DNA of 24,093 nucleotides from CAMDBL01 sp964498125 (GTDB lineage: Bacteria; Pseudomonadota; Alphaproteobacteria; Rhizobiales; Hyphomicrobiaceae), in the NCBI GenBank assembly GCA_964498125.1, contig CAZCGE010000139.1, positions 1 to 24,093 on the forward strand, given 5' to 3'. Below the pieces are notes generated by a model. It had not been told where the DNA came from. It did not search any database and worked only from the letters and a program-made list of their open reading frames with translations. This document shows, in pieces, positions 17,593-24,093 of this stretch; position 1 is the first letter of the stretch, and every line of letters starts with the position of its first letter. Position numbers and translations under genes: made by a program.

Positions 17593-18192
17593 ATGAACGA
17601 GATCGCACACGGACCCAACCAACTTCCCACTACCCAGGCGGCCGAAGGGCTTCCCCGCCTCAAGTGGTCACTTGCCCGGTTCGAGCAGCTGATCGAGCTT
17701 GGTGTATTCACGAAGCACGATCGTCTCGAGCTGATCGGCGGGGAGCTTGTACCGATGTCGGCGAAGGGCAACAGGCACGAGGTGGTGCGCGACGAGATTC
17801 ATCAATGGCTCTCAGACAACCGCCCGAAAGGTGTTCGCCATTCGATCGAGATCGGCTGGCGCCCCGACGGCGAGACATACATCGAGCCGGACATCCTGAT
17901 TTTTCCGTCCGTGTTCAAGGCAAATACAGTGCCGGCCGCGGAGGTTCTGCTGCTGATCGAGGTGGCGGATTCAAGTCTGAGCTACGATGCGGGCCGTAAG
18001 GCGATGCTCTATGCGTCACTAGGAGTGCGCGAGTATTGGGTGGTGAATGCCAAGACGCTGGAGACGCGGGTGTATCGTACCCCCGTAGCCGCCATATATG
18101 GCGAGGTCACGTCGGTCGGATGTGACAAGCTTCTCGAGTCGGCGCTCGCAGCGGGGGTGGCGTTTCGCCTCGCTGATCTCGATCTGGGATAA
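17593..18192 (+). CDS. Uma2 family (DUF820) putative PD-(D/E)xK nuclease-like protein
   Basis: A 199-residue protein of the Uma2 family, which shares the restriction-endonuclease-like core but mostly has no proven function. The pattern matches: WSLARFEQLIELGVF, DRLELIGGELV, GNRHEVVRDEIHQWL, YIEPDILIFPS with D100, LLLIEVADSSLSYDAGRKAMLY with E123, then YASLGVREYWVVN. The D and E of the metal site are present. ATG 17593 is used although the Shine-Dalgarno match is poor; TTG 17587 lies two codons upstream. The ChaN-like gene begins 5 nt after its stop, so the two are co-transcribed. Uma2 genes often scatter through genomes in many copies. Confidence 0.85.
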   Translation: MNEIAHGPNQLPTTQAAEGLPRLKWSLARFEQLIELGVFTKHDRLELIGGELVPMSAKGNRHEVVRDEIHQWLSDNRPKGVRHSIEIGWRPDGETYIEPDILIFPSVFKANTVPAAEVLLLIEVADSSLSYDAGRKAMLYASLGVREYWVVNAKTLETRVYRTPVAAIYGEVTSVGCDKLLESALAAGVAFRLADLDLG

Positions 18193-18197
18193 GATAA

Positions 18198-19253
18198 ATG
18201 CGCATCGCGCGGTTCGCATTCGTTCTTGCGCTTGCAGGCATTGCTTCAGTCCCGCCCAATACAGCTGCCGCATGCGCTGTTCCTCAGTTCGTCAGAAACC
18301 CCGCGCTCGCGGTGGTCGTCGAGACGTGGCTCGAGGACAGATCGCATCCGCTGATCGGTGCGGTTGTTGAGGATGGAAAGCGCCTGCCAGCATGGGTACC
18401 GAGGGGCAACACTTGCTCTGGGCCGGTGGCCCTGATGTTACCTTTGCTGGTTGGCACTAGAACTTCTCCAGATGTCGTCCTCTTGGGTGAGGTTCACGAC
18501 AATCCGCAGCATCACCAGTATCGCGCGGCTTGGTTTGGTCAGGTGCAGCCCTCACTCGTCTTCGAACACATCCGCGCCGACCAGCAGCCGGCGCTCGACG
18601 CGTTCGAGGCCTCACGCCGGGCCGGTCATTCCGCCACCGCCGCCGACCTGTTTCGCCTCCTCGAATGGGACAAGTCCGGCTGGCCGGATCAGAAAATCTA
18701 CGAGCCGCTGTTTGCTGCCGCCATCGCCGCCAAGCTGCCCATCCTCCCCGGCGATCCGCCGCGGGGGAAGGTGCGCGAGGTGGCCAGAGGTGGCCTCGCC
18801 GTGCTTGCGCCCGATGACCGCGCTCGCCTCAAGCTCGACAACCCCATACCGCAACCCCTCACTGACGCGTTGGCCGCCGAGCTGAAAGGCAGCCATTGCG
18901 GCTTGCTGCCAGACAGCGCCATACCCGGTCTCGCCCTCGCCCAGCGCTACCGCGACGCGCATCTCGCCGATGCCGTGCTGAAAGCCGCCGCGCAGCACGG
19001 CTCGGCCATCCTGATCGCCGGCAATGGGCACGTGCGCACCGACCGCGGGGTGCCCTGGCAAATCCGCCAGCGCGCGCCAGAGAAAAAGGTCGTCTCGGTG
19101 ATGCTGATCGAGGTCGAGGACGGCAATACCGACCCGGAAGCCTACGTGCCGCGCGGCCCCGACGGCGCGCCCGCCGCCGACTACATTGTGTTCACGCCCC
19201 GCGCCGAACGCCCCGATCCCTGCGAGGCGATGCGCAAGAGCCACGGGCGGTGA
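18198..19253 (+). CDS. ChaN-like haem-binding uptake protein (Cofac_haem_bdg domain), secreted
   Basis: A 351-residue exported protein. The N-terminus MRIARFAFVLALAGIASV is a signal peptide; a cysteine follows TAAA, but the lipobox is weak, so lipidation is doubtful. The ChaN/Tiki-type fold is shown by VVLLGEVHDNPQHHQ (97 on), LVFEHIRADQQPALDAFEA, LEWDKSGWPDQKIYEPLF, and the C-terminal ILIAGNGHVRTDRGVPW (H278), all conserved in ChaN. Campylobacter ChaN binds haem pairs and is tied to iron regulation; this role here is inference. It lies 5 nt after the Uma2 gene and just before the tandem repeat copies. Confidence 0.85.
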   Translation: MRIARFAFVLALAGIASVPPNTAAACAVPQFVRNPALAVVVETWLEDRSHPLIGAVVEDGKRLPAWVPRGNTCSGPVALMLPLLVGTRTSPDVVLLGEVHDNPQHHQYRAAWFGQVQPSLVFEHIRADQQPALDAFEASRRAGHSATAADLFRLLEWDKSGWPDQKIYEPLFAAAIAAKLPILPGDPPRGKVREVARGGLAVLAPDDRARLKLDNPIPQPLTDALAAELKGSHCGLLPDSAIPGLALAQRYRDAHLADAVLKAAAQHGSAILIAGNGHVRTDRGVPWQIRQRAPEKKVVSVMLIEVEDGNTDPEAYVPRGPDGAPAADYIVFTPRAERPDPCEAMRKSHGR

Positions 19254-19254
19254 C

Positions 19255-19444
19255 GGGGTCAGCCGAACACCAGCAGCGGTGACCCTCGATGACGAAAGCA
19301 GTCGCCCGCCGATGCAATTGCAGCCCCTGCCTTCCGCGATGCAACGTTATAACGTTTCATGTAGAAGGCAGAGCAGTATGCTCGGTCGGACATGGGAAGT
19401 TTGCCCGGCACCGAGGTCCTATCGCGTTTCTTTCGTTTCAGACC
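19255..19444 (+). repeat. ~200-bp structured repeat element, copy B
   Basis: Begins GGGGTCAGCC at 19255, two bases after the ChaN-like stop, and ends near TTCAGACC at 19444. The first ~97 nt match copy C with about two differences. The palindrome AACGTTATAACGTT (19343-19356) sits inside CTGCCTTC/GAAGGCAG arms. The right terminus no longer matches the left as an inverted repeat. Confidence 0.75.
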
Positions 19445-19448
19445 GGTC

Positions 19449-19653
19449 GGGGTCAGCCGAACACCAGCAGCGGTGACCCTCGATGACGAAAGCAGTCGCC
19501 CGCCGATACAATTGCAGCCCCTGCCTTCCGCGATACAACGTTATAACGTTACATTGAAAAAGCAGGGGAATGTGCATGGTTGGACCTGGGAGGTTTGCCC
19601 GGCACCAAGGTCTTGGCGCGCTTCTTTCGTTTCTAACCCCGCGGGCTGACCCC
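19449..19653 (+). repeat. ~200-bp structured repeat element, copy C, with terminal inverted repeats
   Basis: Bounded by GGGGTCAGCC (19449-19458) and GGCTGACCCC (19644-19653), a perfect 10-bp terminal inverted repeat. The palindrome AACGTTATAACGTT (19537-19550) sits inside CCCCTGC/GCAGGGG arms. It lies 4 nt after copy B in the same orientation, a head-to-tail pair. Small frames inside it are not kept in phase between copies, so it is probably non-coding. Confidence 0.78.
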
Positions 19654-19866
19654 ATGCACGTGCGGCAAACGGCTGGCAGATCGAACGGCAGCGGGATATC
19701 TTCGGTCATGACGGGCGTGGCGCTCGATGTCGACGCCAAGCACATCGTCTCGATCACGAATGGCTACGTGACTCTCGCGACTTGCGCCATGCCCGCCAAC
19801 CGATTTCTCGGGCCTGATGCCGAGGACGGGTTTGCCCTTGCGAGGCATGCCTGCCGCAATTTATGA
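19654..19866 (+). CDS. Small hypothetical protein, doubtful
   Basis: A 70-residue frame (MHVRQTAGRSNGSGISSVM to HACRNL) starts directly at the end of copy C. It is open upstream into the repeat, with a possible start at 19570. It has two cysteines, no signal peptide and no recognised domain, and ATG 19654 has no ribosome-binding sequence. It may be the tail of a gene disrupted by the repeat, or chance. It fills the space before the membrane enzyme gene. Confidence 0.25.
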   Translation: MHVRQTAGRSNGSGISSVMTGVALDVDAKHIVSITNGYVTLATCAMPANRFLGPDAEDGFALARHACRNL

Positions 19867-19892
19867 CAGTTTTGCGACGAAAGTGCTATGCT
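19863..19892 (+). promoter_or_regulatory. Possible promoter for the sulfatase-like membrane enzyme
   Basis: ATGACA (19863-19868, 5/6 to TTGACA) is followed after 18 nt by TATGCT (19887-19892, 4/6 to TATAAT). Transcription would begin near 19899, which favours the ATG at 19942 over an in-frame ATG at 19888. Confidence 0.35.
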
Positions 19893-19941
19893 CGGTCATC
19901 AGGACCGATGCCGTAGACCGCCGAGGAATTGCCCCGCCGTC

Positions 19942-21675
19942 ATGAGTGATCTATCGCTGCGCCCGCGCGCGTTTCGGCCACCGTGGTCCGGCTGGTTCAA
20001 CGCCACCGCTGGCCTCATGTCTACCCGCGCGGTCTGGACCAGCACAGGCATCATTGCAGCGCTGATTGCCGTGCGCCTACTGCGCAGCGAGGGCGGATGG
20101 GCGACGACCATCTTTGCCATCAGCGTTCTGGCGGCGATCGGCGCCCTGATCGCGCTGCTGACGCGACGGCTGCTGGTGGCGACCTTTGTCGTGGCGGCGC
20201 TGACGGTGCTGATCACGGTGGCGGCCACCATCAAGCTGCGCAATATCAACATGGTGCTGCATGCCTACGATTTCGTCTTCCTGACCTCGCGCGCTACGGT
20301 CAGCTACCTGTGGGCCGATTATCGGCTGCATCTCGGCGGCGCAGTGGCGGCGGTGCTGGCCGCGCTGATCGCCGCCATCATGGCCTGCCACATCGACGCC
20401 ACGCGCATCGCCCGCCGCCCGGCGGCCGCCGTATTCGCCGCAACGGTGGCCTTGACTGTGCTGAGCCATTGGGCGACCGGCGAGCGGCGGCACTCGCAGT
20501 TCGAGTACGAGGGGCAATATATCTCCTCGTTCTTCCTGTCCTTCTCCGAGACGTTCGAGACGCTGCGCCGTGGGCAATTGCTCGAAGCCGCGCATGCGCC
20601 GGCCGACAGCGCCTTCCGCATTCCAACGGGCTGCACGCCGCCCCAGCGCGCGCCGCACATCATCCTCATCCATCACGAGTCGATTGTTCCGCCATCGCTG
20701 TTTGCAACGCTCAGCTACGACAAGGCCCTCGACAGTTTTTTTCTGTCCGATGACGGCCAATTGCGGAAACTGCGCGTCGAGACCTACGGCGGCGCCTCGA
20801 CGCTGACCGAGTTTTCCATCCTCACCGGACTATCGACCTACGCCTTCGGCGGCATGCGCCAGTTCGTGCAGACGATGATGTCCGGCAAGATCAAGGACAC
20901 GCTGCCCGAGGCGCTGGCCCGCTGCGGCTATCGCAACGTCATGTTCTACCCGATGCTGCGCAGCTTCACGATGGCGGAAAAATTCTTTGCCGGCGTCGGC
21001 CTCCGCGACATGCGCGATGCACGCGACCAGAAGGCGCAAGTCCACAACGAACGCGACCGTTTTTATTATGGCAACGCCATGGCCGAGATCGGCAACCAGA
21101 TCACGGCCTCGCACCAACCTTTGTTCGCCTTCATCGAGACCATGGCGACGCACTGGCCCTACCACGTGCCGTTCCAGCCGGAGGTCGCGGTGCCGGGCGG
21201 CGGGCCGGGGACGCATCCAGAGATGCACGAGTACCTGCGCCGCCTGGCCATGGCCAAGGCGGACTACGAGCACCTGGCCAGCGAGTTGAAACGCCGCTTT
21301 CCCGCCGAGGCCTTCCTGATCGTGCGCTATGGCGACCACCATCCGATGTCGACGCGCCTGCTGCTGGGTTTCAAGGAGGAGACCGAGGCGGAGGACGTGC
21401 TGATGCACCGCGATTCCATCGCTTTTCAGACGTTCTTTGCGGTGAATACCATCAACTATTCGGCGCCCGCGCCGCCCCTGTTCCCTGTCCTCGACGTGCC
21501 GTATCTCGGTGTGCTGCTGCAAGAGGCAGCGGGCTTGCCTTTGTCGGAGCCGTGGCGTGAACGCCAGCGCCTGATGCGCGGCTGCAACGGACGCTATGTC
21601 GACTGTGCCGATCAAGCCGGCATTCTGCGATTTCACCGCCGTCTGATCGATTCCGGCCTGGTCGAGGCGCGGTGA
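19942..21675 (+). CDS. Membrane sulfatase-family enzyme (phosphoethanolamine/phosphoglycerol transferase-like)
   Basis: A 577-residue inner-membrane protein of the alkaline phosphatase/sulfatase superfamily, built like EptA, OpgB or LtaS: about five N-terminal helices (for example IIAALIAVRLL, ISVLAAIGALIALL, VVAALTVLITVAA, VLAALIAAIMAC) and a periplasmic catalytic domain from about residue 235. Catalytic features are IILIHHES with metal ligand E246, TYGGASTLTEFSILTGL with nucleophile candidates S286/T287, MATHWPYH, and RYGDHHP with D465 and H466. Such enzymes transfer phospho-head-groups to lipid A, glucans or polymers; the substrate is not determined. ATG 19942 (MSDLSLRPR) is chosen from the promoter position. 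It is convergent with the oxygenase gene. Confidence 0.82.
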   Translation: MSDLSLRPRAFRPPWSGWFNATAGLMSTRAVWTSTGIIAALIAVRLLRSEGGWATTIFAISVLAAIGALIALLTRRLLVATFVVAALTVLITVAATIKLRNINMVLHAYDFVFLTSRATVSYLWADYRLHLGGAVAAVLAALIAAIMACHIDATRIARRPAAAVFAATVALTVLSHWATGERRHSQFEYEGQYISSFFLSFSETFETLRRGQLLEAAHAPADSAFRIPTGCTPPQRAPHIILIHHESIVPPSLFATLSYDKALDSFFLSDDGQLRKLRVETYGGASTLTEFSILTGLSTYAFGGMRQFVQTMMSGKIKDTLPEALARCGYRNVMFYPMLRSFTMAEKFFAGVGLRDMRDARDQKAQVHNERDRFYYGNAMAEIGNQITASHQPLFAFIETMATHWPYHVPFQPEVAVPGGGPGTHPEMHEYLRRLAMAKADYEHLASELKRRFPAEAFLIVRYGDHHPMSTRLLLGFKEETEAEDVLMHRDSIAFQTFFAVNTINYSAPAPPLFPVLDVPYLGVLLQEAAGLPLSEPWRERQRLMRGCNGRYVDCADQAGILRFHRRLIDSGLVEAR

Positions 21676-21700
21676 TTTTGGTCGTGGCGCGCGCCCGCGA

Positions 21701-22744
21701 TCAACTGTTCTGCACCGTCTCATCTTCGGCCTGGCCACCGGCCGACTTGGCGTAGTTGCGGTCGACGTACCAGCAGATGTATTCGAGGATGTTCATCGGC
21801 TCGAATTTTGCTGGATTGTCGGGGCTGACGCAGGTCGGTAACGGCACCGCCTCGGTGTCCCAGGTCGGGTTGAAGAAGAAGGCGATCGAGTAGCGGTCGC
21901 GCTTGGGTGGGATAACGCGGTGCGGCGTGGCGATGAAGCGGCCGTTCGACCAGCGATGCATGAATTCGCCGGTATTGACGATGATGCCGTTGTCCTGGAC
22001 CTTGGCATCGAGCCAACCATGGCCCGGCGCCAGGATCTGCAAACCCGGTTCCTCGGCCAGCGGCAACAGCGTCAGGAAGCCGTGATCACGGTGCGGCGAG
22101 ATGCCGAACTGGTTGTCCTCCCGATGCTCGGTCGCCGGATAGTACTGGTTGCGCGTGGTCCACTGCGGGTCCTTGAACAAGGGCGTAAAATAGTCGGCCG
22201 GCATGTCGAGGGCGCGCGCGTAGACGGGCAGCATCTTGGCGCCGAGGTCCTCCATCGCCGCATAGTACTCGAGCATCTTGGCGCGGTAGCCCGGCAGCAC
22301 GCTTTCGCTCGGCCATTCATTGGGACCATGGAAACGGCGCTTGGCCACCACTGAAGGATGATCGGCCGGCCGTTCCTTGACCGTGATCAGGCACTCGTTG
22401 AGATCGGGCTTGGTATTCTTGTTGACGTTGGAGGTGACGTAAAGCGTCGACTTCGGCGGGATGAAACCGACCGAATTGGCATTAGTCTTGAGCTTCATCT
22501 TCTCGTCCATCGGCAATGCGAAGAGGCGTTTCAACTGCTCATTGGCCTGTTTGATGAGCGTAGCCGGGATGCCGTGGTTGGTGATGTAGTAGAACCCGAT
22601 TTCTTCCTGGATCTTGGCAAGCCGGCTCGCCAGGCTCTCCAGGGCACCCGGCTCGCCGGCGAGATAGGGCCCGAGGTCGAGCGAGGGGATCTCGTCATGG
22701 ACCTGCGGCCGGGCCGCGGCGGCTTGCTGGACGAGTTGGGTCAT
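21701..22744 (-). CDS. Isopenicillin-N-synthase-type 2-oxoglutarate/Fe(II) oxygenase
   Basis: A 347-residue cytosolic non-haem iron oxygenase. The N-terminal DIOX_N region has EIPSLDLGPYL and EEIGFYYITNHGIP. The iron triad is H218 and D220 in ISPHRDHGFLTLL, plus H275 in IATPHRVIPP. RDRYSIAFFFNP supplies the Arg/Ser that bind the 2-oxoglutarate carboxylate. GLQILAPGHGWLDAKV is a typical core strand. Members hydroxylate or desaturate small molecules; the substrate is unknown, and a beta-lactam role should not be assumed. A strong GGGAGG site precedes ATG 22744. It lies 164 nt downstream of the dehydrogenase on the same strand, so they may act together. Confidence 0.9.
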   Translation of the reverse strand: MTQLVQQAAAARPQVHDEIPSLDLGPYLAGEPGALESLASRLAKIQEEIGFYYITNHGIPATLIKQANEQLKRLFALPMDEKMKLKTNANSVGFIPPKSTLYVTSNVNKNTKPDLNECLITVKERPADHPSVVAKRRFHGPNEWPSESVLPGYRAKMLEYYAAMEDLGAKMLPVYARALDMPADYFTPLFKDPQWTTRNQYYPATEHREDNQFGISPHRDHGFLTLLPLAEEPGLQILAPGHGWLDAKVQDNGIIVNTGEFMHRWSNGRFIATPHRVIPPKRDRYSIAFFFNPTWDTEAVPLPTCVSPDNPAKFEPMNILEYICWYVDRNYAKSAGGQAEDETVQNS

Positions 22745-22908
22745 GACGGTCCTCCCGGTCGATGTGCGTCTGTGCGTGCAAGCGACACGCTATCGAACTC
22801 CGGCGTTTCGATCCTGTCAACGCTGCCCGTCTGCTGGCTTGCCAATGGAGAGCTGGCGGGGCGAACGATAGTCAGCCCCAGGCCATTCGAGCCGGAGCAA
22901 CGCGCCCC
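22745..22908 (-). other. 164-nt spacer between dehydrogenase and oxygenase genes
   Basis: No gene is visible. It includes the oxygenase ribosome-binding site (GGGAGG on the minus strand). No strong hairpin with a U run was seen, so read-through from the dehydrogenase gene is possible. Confidence 0.4.
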
Positions 22909-23919
22909 TCAATCCATGTCCGGCGTAATGACGTTCTGTGGCCGGTTGGACAGCAGCGCCGCGCGCATGGTTTCCGCCCCCTTGACGCGGGTGTCGTGCT
23001 CGGCTTGTGGCGAATAGTAGGCCGCGTGCGGGGTCATCACCAGGCGGCCGATCAGCCAGGGCTCGCGCGCACGATAGGCGGTGATGAGCTTGTGCAACGG
23101 CTCCACGGGCGGCTCCACCGGCACGACGTCGAGTCCGGCGGCAGCAAGATGATTGCTCTTCAGCTGATCGTAGACGCCGTCCAAGTCGACGATGCCGCCG
23201 CGCGCCGTGTTGACGAGCACCGCGCCCGGCTGCAGCATGGCAAGCTCGCGTCCACCGATCAGTCCGCGCGTCTCCCGCGTCAGCGGCGAATGGATCGACA
23301 GCGTATCGGTCTGGCGCAGCAACTCCTCCAGCGAGCGGGCACGCTCGACGCCGATCGCCAGCTCCGCGCCGTTCGGCAGGTGCGGATCGAAAAACACCAC
23401 GCGGAAGGCCAGCGCCTTGGCCCTGAGAGCCGCCGCCGTGCCGATGCGGCCGAGCCCGAGCACGCCGAACGTCTGCACGCCCGTGCGTCGCACCAAGCCG
23501 CCAGTCGTTACCGGCTTCCACGGCGCCGTCGGCGTGGCGCGCTGCGTGTCGTGATAGTGGATGATGCCGCGGCGCAGGGTCATGGCGAGCGTGATGGCGT
23601 GATCGGCGACCTCGCTGGTGCCGTAGTCGGGCACGTTGCAGATCAGGATATTGCGTTCGGCCGCCGCGACCCGATCGAGCTTGTCATAGCCGACACCCAT
23701 GCGCACGATGCACTTCAGCTTTGGGAAGCGGGCGATATCCTCGCGCGAGACCGCCAAGCGCATGATCATCAGGCCTTCGACCTCCGCGCAGTCGGCCGCT
23801 GCCAACTCCTTGATGGCTTTGACCGGGCGGCTGACGACCTGAACGCCCGAGCCAAACAGGTCGCGCTCGAGTGCATCGGTGGGGAAATGGTCTTCCGGAT
23901 AGAGCACAGTGGTCGGCAT
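22909..23919 (-). CDS. D-2-hydroxyacid dehydrogenase (NAD-dependent, CtBP-like)
   Basis: A 336-residue cytosolic oxidoreductase that interconverts 2-hydroxy and 2-oxo acids. The split substrate-binding domain comes first (MPTTVLYPEDHFPTDALERD; KCIVRMGVGYDKLD), then the NAD-binding Rossmann fold with GLGRIG (155-160) and D178 in VVFFDPH for the ribose. The catalytic triad is R240 (VNTARGG), E269 (PVEPP) and H298 (TPHAAYYS). TSEVADHAITLAM is the family signature. The pattern is closest to the CtBP/phosphoglycerate-dehydrogenase branch; the substrate is open. GGAGAT lies about 11 nt before ATG 23919. The 58-bp repeat and tandem array lie just upstream of its promoter region. Confidence 0.9.
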   Translation of the reverse strand: MPTTVLYPEDHFPTDALERDLFGSGVQVVSRPVKAIKELAAADCAEVEGLMIMRLAVSREDIARFPKLKCIVRMGVGYDKLDRVAAAERNILICNVPDYGTSEVADHAITLAMTLRRGIIHYHDTQRATPTAPWKPVTTGGLVRRTGVQTFGVLGLGRIGTAAALRAKALAFRVVFFDPHLPNGAELAIGVERARSLEELLRQTDTLSIHSPLTRETRGLIGGRELAMLQPGAVLVNTARGGIVDLDGVYDQLKSNHLAAAGLDVVPVEPPVEPLHKLITAYRAREPWLIGRLVMTPHAAYYSPQAEHDTRVKGAETMRAALLSNRPQNVITPDMD

Positions 23920-23953
23920 AGGGGCGGATCTCCATAGTCATATAGCTCATACG

Positions 23954-24011
23954 CGATCGCGGAATTGAGTGCCGCAAGTCGTGGTGAAGTGTCCATCATG
24001 CACGACGTGGC
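23954..24011 (+). repeat. 58-bp intergenic repeat, copy 2
   Basis: It begins CGATCGCGGAATTGAG and ends TGCACGACGTGGC. It aligns without gaps to the reverse complement of 5149-5206, with about 7 differences. Its last part is also the first unit of the tandem array that follows. Confidence 0.8.
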
Positions 24012-24093
24012 GAAGCGCGCATCCTGCACGACGTGGCGAAGCGCGCATCCTGCACGACGTGGCGAAGCGCGCATCCTGCACGACGTGGCGAAG
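23999..24093 (+). repeat. 26-bp tandem direct repeat array, running off the window
   Basis: Three identical units (23999-24024, 24025-24050, 24051-24076) and 17 bases of a fourth, with the sequence TGCACGACGTGGCGAAGCGC followed by GCATCC. There are no spacers. Each unit holds the dyad CACG-A-CGTG. 26 bp is not a multiple of 3, so this is not a protein repeat. It grows out of the 58-bp repeat, whose core is one such unit. The full length is unknown. Confidence 0.9.

Noticed and set aside
19289..19649. Small frames (MTKAVARR..., WEVCPAPRS...) inside repeat copies B and C as a repeated peptide gene
   Set aside because: The copies differ by indels that change the frame, and copy A has a stop in the matching frame. 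Structure, not peptide, seems conserved.
21701..22744. Isopenicillin N synthase and a beta-lactam pathway
   Set aside because: Only the broad 2OG-Fe(II) fold is shown. There is no ACV synthetase or other pathway gene, and this family is widespread with other substrates.
22762..23937. 391-codon plus-strand frame opposite the hydroxyacid dehydrogenase
   Set aside because: Antisense to a complete dehydrogenase with intact catalytic residues; no recognisable protein features.
23999..24093. Possible CRISPR array at the right edge
   Set aside because: The 26-bp units follow each other directly with no spacers, and no cas gene is visible. It is a plain tandem repeat.

Overview
The window looks like chromosomal DNA of a GC-rich alphaproteobacterium. 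The evidence is third-position G/C bias in every gene, an accB-accC pair lying behind a DsbA/ScsC-type thiol protein and an M48 periplasmic protease (an order familiar from Rhizobiales-like genomes), a fused UraD-UraH ureide enzyme, and an IPNS-type oxygenase beside a D-2-hydroxyacid dehydrogenase. A Hyphomicrobiales or Reyranella-like source is an inference. No tRNA, rRNA, CRISPR array, phage module or transposase gene was found.

Layout. 1-55 is the start of a leftward gene that leaves the window. 223-928 is a two-helix membrane protein whose frame is broken at a (GC)5 tract. 1051-2883 is the ABC-F ATPase Uup, carrying a pair of inverted palindromes in frame. 2914-3702 is an unassigned HExxH protein, followed by a degraded second copy of the uup 3' end. 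3813-5027 (minus) is a PLP aminotransferase. 5443-7778 holds a BepA-like M48 protease and an ScsC-like disulfide protein, both periplasmic. 7945-9893 is accB-accC, the biotin carboxyl carrier and biotin carboxylase of acetyl-CoA carboxylase, split by a long hairpin. 9948-10838 is a UraD-UraH fusion for the last two steps from urate to allantoin. 10861-12932 (minus) holds a tandem UspA protein, CsaA and a TetR regulator. 13053-14329 holds an NTF2-like protein and an MBL-fold hydrolase. 14601-16421 (minus) is a RhlE-type DEAD-box helicase. 16772-17479 is an alpha/beta hydrolase. 17593-19253 is a Uma2 protein and a ChaN-like secreted protein. 19942-21675 is a membrane sulfatase/phosphoethanolamine-transferase-like enzyme. 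21701-23919 (minus) is an IPNS-type oxygenase and a D-2-hydroxyacid dehydrogenase.

The genes are mostly housekeeping or ordinary accessory genes. The unusual content lies between them, in at least five families of small repeats: (i) a composite module with C-rich runs (G-quadruplex motif on the other strand) directly before two consecutive start codons; (ii) a REPIN-like palindrome pair inside uup; (iii) a 58-bp repeat at 5149-5206 and 23954-24011, the second copy running into a 26-bp tandem array at the right edge; (iv) a 7-bp-unit inverted repeat giving a 30-bp stem between accB and accC; (v) a roughly 200-bp element present three times, with an A+T-rich central palindrome inside a stem whose pairing is kept although its sequence differs. 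I see no clear new multi-gene system. The strongest leads are the three-copy structured element, the duplicated uup end around the metallopeptidase, and the palindrome overlapping a promoter before the alpha/beta hydrolase.
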